Below, piece after piece: positions 27,289-34,897 of a stretch of DNA of 64,000 nucleotides. The position numbers and the translations under genes are program-made. The DNA lies in the NCBI GenBank assembly GCA_017948555.1, contig JAFMYY010000020.1, positions 1-64,000 of the forward strand, read 5' to 3'. Every line of letters begins with the position of its first letter. The first letter of the stretch is position 1. The notes below the pieces were generated by a model. That model saw only the letters and a program-made list of their open reading frames with translations, made no database searches and was not told where the DNA came from. This stretch comes from Cesiribacteraceae bacterium YIM B00369 (GTDB lineage: Bacteria; Bacteroidota; Bacteroidia; Cytophagales; Cyclobacteriaceae).

Positions 27289-29265
27289 ATGAAGTTTAAC
27301 CGCGGGCATTTTTCCGACAACGATCTTTTACAAATATATGAGGAATTAGTACGTCCCCGTATAATTGAGGAAAAAATGCTTATTCTCCTGCGCCAGAATA
27401 AAATCAGCAAGTGGTTTTCGGGCATAGGACAGGAGGCGGTAGCGGTGGGTGCAGCCATGGCACTGCAGGATGATGAGTTCATACTCCCCATGCACCGCAA
27501 CCTTGGAGTATTTACTGCACGGAAGGTACCTTTTAACCGCCTTTTCGCACAATTTCAGGGAAAACGTTCCGGTTTTACCAAAGGCCGCGACCGCTCCTTT
27601 CATTTTGGTGCCCCCGATTATCACATTGTTGGAATGATTTCGCACCTGGGACCTCAGATGGCTCTGGCAGATGGCATTGCCCTTGCACACAGGCTGAGAG
27701 GCAAAGAAAAAGCCACACTGGTTTTTTCCGGCGACGCAGCCAGCAGCGAAGGCGATTTCCACGAGGCCTTAAACGTTGCTGCAGTATGGGACCTGCCCGT
27801 AATTTTCCTGGTAGAGAATAATGGCTATGGCCTGTCCACCCCAAACAATGAGCAATTCCGCTTTCAGCATTTTACTGATAAAGGGCCCGGCTATGGTATG
27901 GAAGCTGTTCAGATTGATGGCAATAATATTCTTGAGGTTTACAGTACTTTAAAAAAACTGGCAGAAGATATCCGCCGTAACCCCCGCCCCGTTTTAGTGG
28001 AGGCACTTACCTTCCGGATGAGGGGGCATGAGGAAGCATCGGGAACAAAATATGTACCACAGGAGCTCTTTGAAATATGGGGTAAGAAAGATCCTGTGGA
28101 CAATTATGAGCAGTTCCTGCTGACTGAAGGAATCCTTTCAGAAAAAGAAAAAGAAAAAATCCGCCTGAACATTGCCCGTGATATAGATGAGGGCCTGCAG
28201 GCTGTTTTTGCTGAGCCTGAACCTGAAGCAAGTACGGAAGAGGAAATCATGGATATGTATGCTCCTTATGAGCAGGCAGTAATTTCTCCGGATATAGATA
28301 AAAAAGAAAACAAGCGGTTTGTAGACGCTGTTTCAGAAGCGCTCCTCCAAAGCATGGAAAAATACCCGAATCTGGTATTAATGGGTCAGGACATTGCAGA
28401 ATACGGAGGAGTGTTTAAAGTAACCGAAGGCTTTGTGGCCAGGTTTGGCAAAGAGCGCGTGAGAAATACCCCTTTATGCGAATCTGCCATTATTGGCACT
28501 GCTCTCGGGCTTTGCATTAACGGTTATAAGGCCATGGTGGAAATGCAGTTTGCCGACTTTGTTACCTGCGGTTTTAACCAGATTGTAAACAACCTTGCCA
28601 AGTCGCATTACCGCTGGGGGCAGAATGCCGATGTGGTAGTCAGGATGCCAACAGGTGCCGGCGTAGCAGCCGGTCCCTTCCATTCACAATCCAATGAAGC
28701 CTGGTTTTTCCATACCCCTGGTTTAAAAATTGTATACCCTTCGAACCCGCACGACGCCAAAGGTTTACTGAATGCAGCTCTGGAAGACCCTAACCCTGTG
28801 CTGTATTTTGAACATAAAGCGCTTTACAGGTCTGTAAGTGAGGAAATTCCTGCTGCTTATTATACCGAAGAGATTGGAAAAGCCAGACTGGTGCAGGAGG
28901 GAAATGATATCAGCATTATTACCTACGGAATGGGCGTACACTGGGCAAAAGATTATGCTGCCGGCCATCAGCTGAGCATAGAGATCCTGGACCTGCGGAG
29001 CCTGCTCCCATGGGATAAGGAGGCGGTAGCTGCAACGGTAAAGAAAACCGGCAAGGTACTGGTCCTCCACGAAGACAGCCTTACCGGAGGGGTAGGCGGA
29101 GAAATTGCAGCCTGGATAGCGGAGCATTGTTTCCAATACCTTGATGGCCCTGTAATGCGGGAAGCAAGCCTTGACACCGCAATTCCTTTCGCCCCTTCGC
29201 TTGAGCAAAATTACCTTCCAAAAGAAAGGCTGGCAAAGAAGATTGAGGAACTGGCGGCTTTCTGA
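27289..29265 (+). CDS. 2-oxoacid dehydrogenase E1, fused alpha and beta subunits
   Basis: From ATG 27289 the protein has 658 residues. The first half (to about 320) is a thiamine diphosphate-binding E1 alpha domain with GDAASSEGDFHEALN and the VENNGYG block. The second half (about 340-658) is E1 beta, with GQDIAEYGGVFKVTEGF and HEDSLTGGVGGEIAAWI. Alpha/beta fusions of this kind are common in Bacteroidota and act on branched-chain 2-oxoacids or pyruvate. E2 and E3 partners are not in the window; lipA, needed to lipoylate E2, lies 4 kb downstream. The start is set by the promoter position. Confidence 0.9.
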   Translation: MKFNRGHFSDNDLLQIYEELVRPRIIEEKMLILLRQNKISKWFSGIGQEAVAVGAAMALQDDEFILPMHRNLGVFTARKVPFNRLFAQFQGKRSGFTKGRDRSFHFGAPDYHIVGMISHLGPQMALADGIALAHRLRGKEKATLVFSGDAASSEGDFHEALNVAAVWDLPVIFLVENNGYGLSTPNNEQFRFQHFTDKGPGYGMEAVQIDGNNILEVYSTLKKLAEDIRRNPRPVLVEALTFRMRGHEEASGTKYVPQELFEIWGKKDPVDNYEQFLLTEGILSEKEKEKIRLNIARDIDEGLQAVFAEPEPEASTEEEIMDMYAPYEQAVISPDIDKKENKRFVDAVSEALLQSMEKYPNLVLMGQDIAEYGGVFKVTEGFVARFGKERVRNTPLCESAIIGTALGLCINGYKAMVEMQFADFVTCGFNQIVNNLAKSHYRWGQNADVVVRMPTGAGVAAGPFHSQSNEAWFFHTPGLKIVYPSNPHDAKGLLNAALEDPNPVLYFEHKALYRSVSEEIPAAYYTEEIGKARLVQEGNDISIITYGMGVHWAKDYAAGHQLSIEILDLRSLLPWDKEAVAATVKKTGKVLVLHEDSLTGGVGGEIAAWIAEHCFQYLDGPVMREASLDTAIPFAPSLEQNYLPKERLAKKIEELAAF

Positions 29266-29410
29266 GTCGCCGGAATAAAGTTTTATAAAACAGCTGACTG
29301 ATGAACTTTGGATTTCCGGGTATTGTCTGAATTATAAAATAACACAATGAAAATTTGAAGGGCGGTACGCCGCCACTGTTCTGATTTTTAATTTCTAATT
29401 ACTGATTCTC

Positions 29411-31318
29411 TTGATTAACAAGTTAATTATATATGGAGTTACTTTTGGGCTGTTTGCCGTCCTGCTCTTTGGAATTTCTCCACTAAGCAGCCAGGCCTAT
29501 GGCCAGAGAGGATACCCTGACCAGGTACTGGAATCGGTAAAAAAGAAAAAAGAAAAGAAAAAGACGCAGCTCAGGAAAAGCAGGAAGTCACAGCGTAGCA
29601 GCGGTAAAGATGTAAAAGAAACAAACAATGATCATCTTATGGACCGCAGTAAGCCAGGCGAATCTAACCAGGCGCTGCCTAAAGACGATAAACATTACCA
29701 GCCTGAACTGAACAGTTCCAAAAACCGGAATGTAAAGCAGACAAAACCCAAAAGGCAAAAAGAGATTTTCCAGGGCAGGCAAAAAGTAAAAAAGAAAAAT
29801 ATAATTCCTCCCGGAACTCCTCCTGAGGAAAGAAGTGAACGCCTTGCAAATGAAAAAAGGAACCAGCAGGGAACAAGCTATGAAGGAAGTAAAAAAGTAA
29901 AACAATCTGAAATTACTGAACCCGGCCGGAATGGGGAAAGGGATAACCGCAGGGCTAAGGAAAAGCAAAAAGAACAGGGAACCGGCTATACAGGCACAAT
30001 CAAACAGAAAAATGGAACCGTAGCGGAGCCCGGAGTTCACCACACAGACAGGCCTTTTTCCCTGCTGAAAAAATACAGGAACAAAGGTGCCGAAGGTTCA
30101 TTTGCGGGAAAACAAAAAATTCAGAAGGATGAAATCCATGAACCCGGCACTCACCATGAGGACAGATCACGGAATTTACTGAAAAGATATAGAAATAATG
30201 GCAGCGAAGGATCATTTGCAGGAAAGCAGAAGGTCCGGAAAAATGAGGTTTTGGAGCCGGGGACTTATCATTCCGACAGATCTGAAACCCTGAAAAACAA
30301 GTACAGGAATAAGGCCGGCGAAGGATCATTTGCCGGAAAGCAGAAGGTACGGAAAAATGAGATTTTAGAACCGGGGACCTATCATTCCGACAGATCTGAA
30401 ACCCTGAAAAACAAGTACAGGAATAAGGCCGGCGAAGGATCATTTGCCGGAAAGCAGAAGGTACGGAAAAATGAGATTTTAGAACCGGGGACCTATCATT
30501 CCGACAGATCTGAAACCCTGAAAAACAAGTACAGGAATAAGGCCGCGGAAGGGTCGTTTGCAGGAAAGCTGAAGGTCCGGAAAAATGAGATTTTGGAACC
30601 GGGAACATATCATTCCGACAGATCTGAAACCCTGAAAAACAAGTACAGGAATAAGGCCGCGGAAGGGTCGTTTGCAGGAAAGCTGAAGGTCCGGAAAAAT
30701 GAGATTTTGGAACCGGGAACATATCATTCCGACAGATCTGAAGCCCTGAAAAACAAGTACAGGAATAAGGCAACTGAAGGGTCGTTTGCCGGAAACCAAA
30801 AGGTAGCTAAAAAAGACCTCAGAGCACCCGGTACCCACCACCTGGACAGAAAAATGAGCCAGGCAGATCAATATAAAAGTACTGCAGCCGCCAACCATTC
30901 AGGCTCATTACGTGTTAAAAAGAAATACCTTAAGGAACCGGGGACCTATCACAGCGACAGGAAAGCATCGCTGGCTAAACAATACAGCAGTTATGAAGCT
31001 ACAGGTTTCGAAGGAAATGTCAGGGCAATGAGCCGGAAAGAAAAGGCCCGCTACTACGAAAAGCAGTCAGAAAAAGTGCATCAGTTTGCGGGCGCAATAA
31101 AAATAAAGCAAAACCAGCGGAACATGCACCCCAGTGTGGCCGCCCGTAAAGCTGTGGTAATGCGTTCGAGGGAGCAGGTAAACAGGAACAGGAATTTTCA
31201 CTTATGGTGGAACAGGTTATGGGCAAAGGAACAGCCTGAAGTTGTAACTGCAAAACCTCAAAAACCCCGTTACGATAAAAAAGAAAGTGAAATTTGGGAA
31301 AATAGCAGAGATTGGTAA
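29411..31318 (+). CDS. Secreted basic protein built of 38-residue tandem repeats
   Basis: A 635-residue product with a TTG start and a signal-type N-terminus (hydrophobic about 4-28, then SQAYGQRG). After a lysine-rich region, about ten repeats of 36-38 residues follow (about residues 115-535), with consensus GSFAGKQKVRKNEILEPG then TYHSDRSETLKNKYRNKA. The middle five copies are almost identical. The tail (about 540-635) is basic and not repeated. The protein is strongly cationic overall and matches no family I recognise; a surface-adhesive or wall-binding role is only a guess. It ends 1 nt before ytxJ, so the two are likely cotranslated. No nearer ATG start exists; TTG is the best option. 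Confidence 0.8.
   Translation: MINKLIIYGVTFGLFAVLLFGISPLSSQAYGQRGYPDQVLESVKKKKEKKKTQLRKSRKSQRSSGKDVKETNNDHLMDRSKPGESNQALPKDDKHYQPELNSSKNRNVKQTKPKRQKEIFQGRQKVKKKNIIPPGTPPEERSERLANEKRNQQGTSYEGSKKVKQSEITEPGRNGERDNRRAKEKQKEQGTGYTGTIKQKNGTVAEPGVHHTDRPFSLLKKYRNKGAEGSFAGKQKIQKDEIHEPGTHHEDRSRNLLKRYRNNGSEGSFAGKQKVRKNEVLEPGTYHSDRSETLKNKYRNKAGEGSFAGKQKVRKNEILEPGTYHSDRSETLKNKYRNKAGEGSFAGKQKVRKNEILEPGTYHSDRSETLKNKYRNKAAEGSFAGKLKVRKNEILEPGTYHSDRSETLKNKYRNKAAEGSFAGKLKVRKNEILEPGTYHSDRSEALKNKYRNKATEGSFAGNQKVAKKDLRAPGTHHLDRKMSQADQYKSTAAANHSGSLRVKKKYLKEPGTYHSDRKASLAKQYSSYEATGFEGNVRAMSRKEKARYYEKQSEKVHQFAGAIKIKQNQRNMHPSVAARKAVVMRSREQVNRNRNFHLWWNRLWAKEQPEVVTAKPQKPRYDKKESEIWENSRDW
30209..30778 (+). repeat. Five near-identical 114-bp tandem repeats within the repeat protein
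   Basis: Units begin at 30209, 30323, 30437, 30551 and 30665, exactly 114 bp apart. Units 2 and 3 are nearly identical to each other, as are 4 and 5, pointing to recent pairwise duplication. Diverged units at the same phase start at 30095, 30779 and 30893. Confidence 0.95.
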
Positions 31319-31319
31319 T

Positions 31320-31658
31320 ATGAACTGGACACAACTGGAATCAGAAGAAACACTTGCTGAAATTAAAAAAATTTCAGCAAATCAGGATGTTATTATTTTT
31401 AAACACAGCACAAGGTGCCCTGTAAGTTCAATGGCTTTAAGCTGGTTTGAGCGTTCCTGGAATGAGGAAGAAATGAAGGGAGTTACTCCGTTCTTTCTTG
31501 ACCTTATCAGCTACAGGAGTGTCTCCGGTAAAATAGCCGAGGTATTTAATGTGCAGCATGAATCTCCGCAGCTGCTACTGATCAGGAATGGGGTTTGCAC
31601 CTATCATGTCTCCCATTCTGAAATATCTTATAAGGAGCTTAAAAAAGAACTTTCCTGA
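31320..31658 (+). CDS. ytxJ: Bacillithiol-system redox protein YtxJ
   Basis: The 112-residue protein starts at MNWTQLESEE. It is a thioredoxin-fold protein with a single active-site cysteine in FKHSTRCPVSSMA (about residue 31) and the cis-proline-type ESPQLLLIRNG. It is the monothiol bacilliredoxin-like family that reduces bacillithiol mixed disulfides. The gene begins 1 nt after the stop of the repeat-protein gene. Confidence 0.9.
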   Translation: MNWTQLESEETLAEIKKISANQDVIIFKHSTRCPVSSMALSWFERSWNEEEMKGVTPFFLDLISYRSVSGKIAEVFNVQHESPQLLLIRNGVCTYHVSHSEISYKELKKELS

Positions 31659-31764
31659 AGCCCTGCCGGCAGGGCTGAAATTTAATTTTCCTTTTCCTGC
31701 ACGCTGCATTTTACTGCTGCATTCCGCTGAACAGTAACGTGCAGGAAAAGGGAAACTTCAGCCC
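31659..31764. repeat. 18-bp palindrome plus long interrupted inverted repeat
   Basis: AGCCCTGCCGGCAGGGCT (31659-31676) is a perfect palindrome. GGGCTGAA (31672-31679) also pairs with TTCAGCCC (31757-31764), and CCTTTTCCTGCACG (31690-31703) with CGTGCAGGAAAAGG (31739-31752); inside, TTACTG (31711-31716) pairs with CAGTAA. The whole could fold as one long bulged hairpin. It lies between converging ytxJ and osmC and may act as a bidirectional terminator or be a small mobile element. Confidence 0.75.
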
Positions 31765-31767
31765 CTG

Positions 31768-32175
31768 TTAAAAATCAAAGGTTATTTCCTGTTGAATTTC
31801 CTTGTTCAGGCTTAGGGCAACAGGACAGCTAAGGGCAGCTTTTTTAAGTTTTTGTATTTTATTTTCTTCTATATCCGGCATATTTTCCCAGCTGAATACT
31901 ACCTCAATTTTTGAAATCCGCCGGGGTTCCGCTGCCATATGCTTGGTGGTCCGGTGCTGCAGACCTGTCATATCAATTCCCTCCCGTTCTGCAATAATAC
32001 CCATTATAGTCATCATACAGCCGGAAAGGGCTGCACAAACAAGGTCTGTAGGTGAAAACGCCTCCCCTTTGCCCTGATTGTCAACAGGGGCATCTGTAAT
32101 AATGGTATTTGCTGATTTAATATGGGTTGCTTCTGTACGTAAACTCCCCAGATACTTTCCTTCAATTGTTGCCAT
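31768..32175 (-). CDS. OsmC family peroxiredoxin-like protein
   Basis: The 135-residue protein of the OsmC/Ohr family has an N-terminal GxYLGSLRTEATH strand, FSPTDLVCAALSGCMMTIMG (with two cysteines about 47 and 54) and RIxKIEVVFSWENMP. These thiol-dependent proteins reduce organic hydroperoxides. It lies convergent to ytxJ, across a long inverted repeat; both concern thiol redox chemistry, though on opposite strands. Confidence 0.9.
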   Translation of the reverse strand: MATIEGKYLGSLRTEATHIKSANTIITDAPVDNQGKGEAFSPTDLVCAALSGCMMTIMGIIAEREGIDMTGLQHRTTKHMAAEPRRISKIEVVFSWENMPDIEENKIQKLKKAALSCPVALSLNKEIQQEITFDF

Positions 32176-32243
32176 AAAACTTATCTTCTTCTTTTTTTGT
32201 TAATTTAGAAATAACTAATTTTATAAACTAACTCTTATAAAAA

Positions 32244-32993
32244 ATGAAAGTTAATCCGCTGCTCTCATTTATATTGTTCTTTTTCTTTACTGTTGCTATG
32301 GCAGGCTTTTCTGATTTACAGGCCCAGAGTAGTGACGATGAGGAAGAAGAATATTCCCGTGAGTTCGTCTGGGGCATTAATAAAAACACCAATGGCGGGT
32401 ATATTGGCGGATTGAATGTAAAAATCTCAAACCGGATTGCTCCCGGCACCTACCGCACCATGGGCTTTGAGGCTGTAAACGTAAAACATCCTAAAGAAAC
32501 ACGCTATCTCTCTCCTTACGGAGGAGGTAATTATATCCTCAATAAGATAAATTATTTATATGCACTTCGTTTCAGCTATGGAAATGAAAGGGTCCTTTTT
32601 AAAAAGGGCCCCCAGCAGGGAGTTCAGGTAAATGCCCTGGGATCATTCGGCCCCAGCATAGGCGTAATCACTCCTTATTTCGTTGAATATGGCGATGGAA
32701 ATGTGACCCGTACTGCTCCCTATGATCCGAATAATTCCAGGCAAAGTAATGACAGAATTTTTGGCCCCGGCCGGCCCCTTCAGGGACTTGGCCGCGCAAG
32801 CATTGCACCTGGTGTTCATGCCAGGGCAGGTGTAAGCTTTGAGTTTGGAACTTTTAAATCAAATGTCAGCGGTATTGAAATAGGTGTAATGGCAGAAACT
32901 TACCTCAGGAGGGTCAAGCTTCTCACCATTGGCGACGGACAGTGGTTTTACCCTTCTGCTTACATCACTCTCTTTCACGGGAGCCGAAGATAA
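32244..32993 (+). CDS. Secreted outer-membrane-like protein of unknown function
   Basis: The 249-residue protein has a signal peptide (hydrophobic about 7-22, cleavage near LQAQ), an acidic SSDDEEEEYS stretch and then alternating hydrophobic, aromatic and glycine-rich strands suggestive of a beta-barrel. It ends in a strand (SAYITLFHGSRR) with a basic tail. No family name can be given. It lies 67 nt upstream of lipA on the same strand, but lipA has its own promoter-like element. Confidence 0.6.
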   Translation: MKVNPLLSFILFFFFTVAMAGFSDLQAQSSDDEEEEYSREFVWGINKNTNGGYIGGLNVKISNRIAPGTYRTMGFEAVNVKHPKETRYLSPYGGGNYILNKINYLYALRFSYGNERVLFKKGPQQGVQVNALGSFGPSIGVITPYFVEYGDGNVTRTAPYDPNNSRQSNDRIFGPGRPLQGLGRASIAPGVHARAGVSFEFGTFKSNVSGIEIGVMAETYLRRVKLLTIGDGQWFYPSAYITLFHGSRR

Positions 32994-33027
32994 TCCTCCC
33001 CTGCAGGGCTATTTAATGATTATTTCG

Positions 33028-33035
33028 TACCTTTG
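33028..33035 (+). promoter_or_regulatory. Possible -7 element for lipA
   Basis: TACCTTTG fits TAnnTTTG and lies 25 nt upstream of the lipA ATG. A good -33 element is not obvious. An AGAGAGG purine stretch lies just before the ATG. Confidence 0.45.
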
Positions 33036-33060
33036 TACTGCATAAACCAGAGAGGTTCAT

Positions 33061-33939
33061 ATGATAGAATTACCAGTAATTCCGGAAGAAGCCAGCAAGC
33101 GCAAGAAGCCTGACTGGCTACGCGTAAAGCTCCCGATCGGGAAAGAATATGCCAAAGTACGAAAGTTAGTTGATCAATATAAGCTCCATACCATTTGCGA
33201 AAGTGGCAGCTGCCCGAATATGGGTGAATGCTGGGGTGCCGGCACTGCTACCTTTATGATACTGGGCAATGTGTGTACCCGCAGCTGCAGTTTTTGTGCT
33301 GTAGCCACAGGGCGCCCGCCTGAGTATGATCTGGAGGAACCTAAGCGTGTTGCAGAGGCCATTAAATTAATGGGTGTAAAGCATGCTGTAATTACCTCTG
33401 TTAACCGCGACGAACTAAAAGACCGCGGCGCAGAAATATGGTATCAGACGGTTGTGGAAACCAAGAAGCTAAGTCCCGAAACGACTATTGAAACCCTTAT
33501 TCCTGATGTAAAAGGAAACTGGGAAGCCCTTTACCGGATGATTGATGCCGGCCAGGAGGTTGTTTCGCACAATATGGAAACAGTGGAAAGGCTTTACCGC
33601 CGCGTGCGCCCGCAGGCAAAATACCAGCGCAGTCTCGAAGAGATAAAGCGGATAAAAGATTATGGCAAAAGGACCAAAACAGGCATTATGCTTGGCCTTG
33701 GGGAAACCAAAGATGAGGTTCATAAGGCAATGGATGACCTGGCTGAGCACGGCCTCGACATTCTTACTTTAGGCCAGTACCTGCAGCCAACTAAAATGCA
33801 TATTGAGGTTGCAGAATTTATTCACCCTGATGCTTTTGCCGCTTACAAGGAAGAAGGATTAAAAAGAGGCTTAAAATATGTGGAATCAGGCCCTTTGGTA
33901 CGTTCCTCCTACCATGCTGAAAGACATGTAAACGTATAA
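33061..33939 (+). CDS. lipA: Lipoyl synthase
   Basis: The 292-residue radical SAM enzyme has the auxiliary-cluster cysteines C46, C51, C57 ([12 protein letters not shown]) and the radical SAM cysteines C72, C76, C79 (CTRSCSFC). The C-terminal RSSYHAERH supplies the conserved serine ligand. It inserts sulfur atoms into octanoylated proteins to give lipoyl groups, serving 2-oxoacid dehydrogenases such as the E1 fusion 4 kb upstream. A strong terminator follows. Confidence 0.96.
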   Translation: MIELPVIPEEASKRKKPDWLRVKLPIGKEYAKVRKLVDQYKLHTICESGSCPNMGECWGAGTATFMILGNVCTRSCSFCAVATGRPPEYDLEEPKRVAEAIKLMGVKHAVITSVNRDELKDRGAEIWYQTVVETKKLSPETTIETLIPDVKGNWEALYRMIDAGQEVVSHNMETVERLYRRVRPQAKYQRSLEEIKRIKDYGKRTKTGIMLGLGETKDEVHKAMDDLAEHGLDILTLGQYLQPTKMHIEVAEFIHPDAFAAYKEEGLKRGLKYVESGPLVRSSYHAERHVNV

Positions 33940-33963
33940 AAAACACTGTACTCACTGATAATC

Positions 33964-33998
33964 AGAGCATTCCTCACCGGGAATGCTCTTTTTTTTGC
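33964..33998 (+). terminator. Rho-independent terminator of lipA
   Basis: AGAGCATTCC and GGAATGCTCT form a 10-bp stem with a short loop, followed by an eight-base T-run. Confidence 0.92.
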
Positions 33999-34120
33999 CT
34001 TATATTACTTCTGTACTATTATACAATATCTGTTTTTCTGTTCGTTAAATTTCTTTGTAAAATTGTATAACACAAACATCTCCAGGCTATTAAGGCAAAA
34101 AGGAGTAAGTAAAAAAGAGC

Positions 34121-34822
34121 ATGAGAAGAAGATTGTGGATATTAGCTGTAGCCTCTTTAATGATGTTTTCAACAGCCTGTGAGGAAATTGATAAGGTGCT
34201 TCCCCAGAAGGTAACTGAGCAAACAGAAGATCAGGCGGCGCCGGAAGTTGTGAAGGACGAAAAAGTAGCCGGAGATACTGAGGAAGGCACTAAAACCGGA
34301 GCCATAAATGAAACAGAAGAACAAGCGGCACCTGAAATCAAGAAATATGTGATCAGGCAGGGGGAACAACATGCTGTAATGTCGTTCCGGGAAACAGCAG
34401 TGAACACCCTACAGTTTAAAGTGCTCTTCGATAGCTCTGCAATTTATCAAACGCTGGATCCGGAGAACCAGGGAGATATAAATAAGCTTTACGGGGTTTC
34501 TGATTGCGGCAGTTATCACCATACCAACAGCGCCCGCTTCGGCTGGAGATGGTACGAAGGGCAACTGCAGATATGGGCTTATACCTATATGAACGGACAG
34601 CGAAAGCCTTCCTTTGTGGATACTGTAGCCCTGAATAAATTTTATACTTATGAGATTCAGTTCTCTGACGATAAATATACTTTCCTCCTGAATGACAAAA
34701 AGGTGGAACTGCCCCGCTCCTGCAGCGGCACTGCTACAGGGTATAAGCTGTTCCCTTATTTTGGAGGAGATGAAAAAGCCCCCCATGAAATCAGCATCTG
34801 GATCGAAGAGCTGAATAAATAG
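34121..34822 (+). CDS. Lipoprotein with an acidic linker and a concanavalin-like C-terminal domain
   Basis: The 233-residue protein has a lipobox STAC (C20), an acidic, glutamate-rich linker (about 30-75) holding two related EQTEDQAAPEV/ETEEQAAPEI segments, then a compact domain (about 80-233). The end, IQFSDDKYTFLLNDKKVELP followed by KLFPYFGGDEKAPHEISIWI, looks like a jelly-roll (concanavalin/laminin G-like) glycan-binding fold. Function is unknown. It is a single gene between two terminators. Confidence 0.65.
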   Translation: MRRRLWILAVASLMMFSTACEEIDKVLPQKVTEQTEDQAAPEVVKDEKVAGDTEEGTKTGAINETEEQAAPEIKKYVIRQGEQHAVMSFRETAVNTLQFKVLFDSSAIYQTLDPENQGDINKLYGVSDCGSYHHTNSARFGWRWYEGQLQIWAYTYMNGQRKPSFVDTVALNKFYTYEIQFSDDKYTFLLNDKKVELPRSCSGTATGYKLFPYFGGDEKAPHEISIWIEELNK

Positions 34823-34864
34823 TATCTGTTAAACGTGTGTAATAAATTTCGGGAGTTAATTTTT

Positions 34865-34897
34865 TTAAGGCCGGCTAACCCCGGCCTTAACTTTTTA
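34865..34897 (+). terminator. Terminator after the lipoprotein gene
   Basis: TTAAGGCCGG (34865-34874) pairs perfectly with CCGGCCTTAA (34881-34890), followed by CTTTTT on the plus strand. The next gene is on the opposite strand and its stop codon lies within the tail. Confidence 0.85.

Noticed and set aside
29361-29374. GGCGG-tacg-CCGCC hairpin as terminator of the E1 gene
   Set aside because: The stem is only five base pairs and lacks a proper T-run directly after it.
30000-30773. Long open frame on the minus strand across the repeat region, also with internal repeats
   Set aside because: It is the antisense shadow of the plus-strand 114-bp repeats. The plus-strand product has a signal sequence and coherent composition; the minus-strand one has neither.
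30095-31006. Possible CRISPR-like array
   Set aside because: Repeats are 114 bp, contiguous with no spacers, and in frame within a gene.
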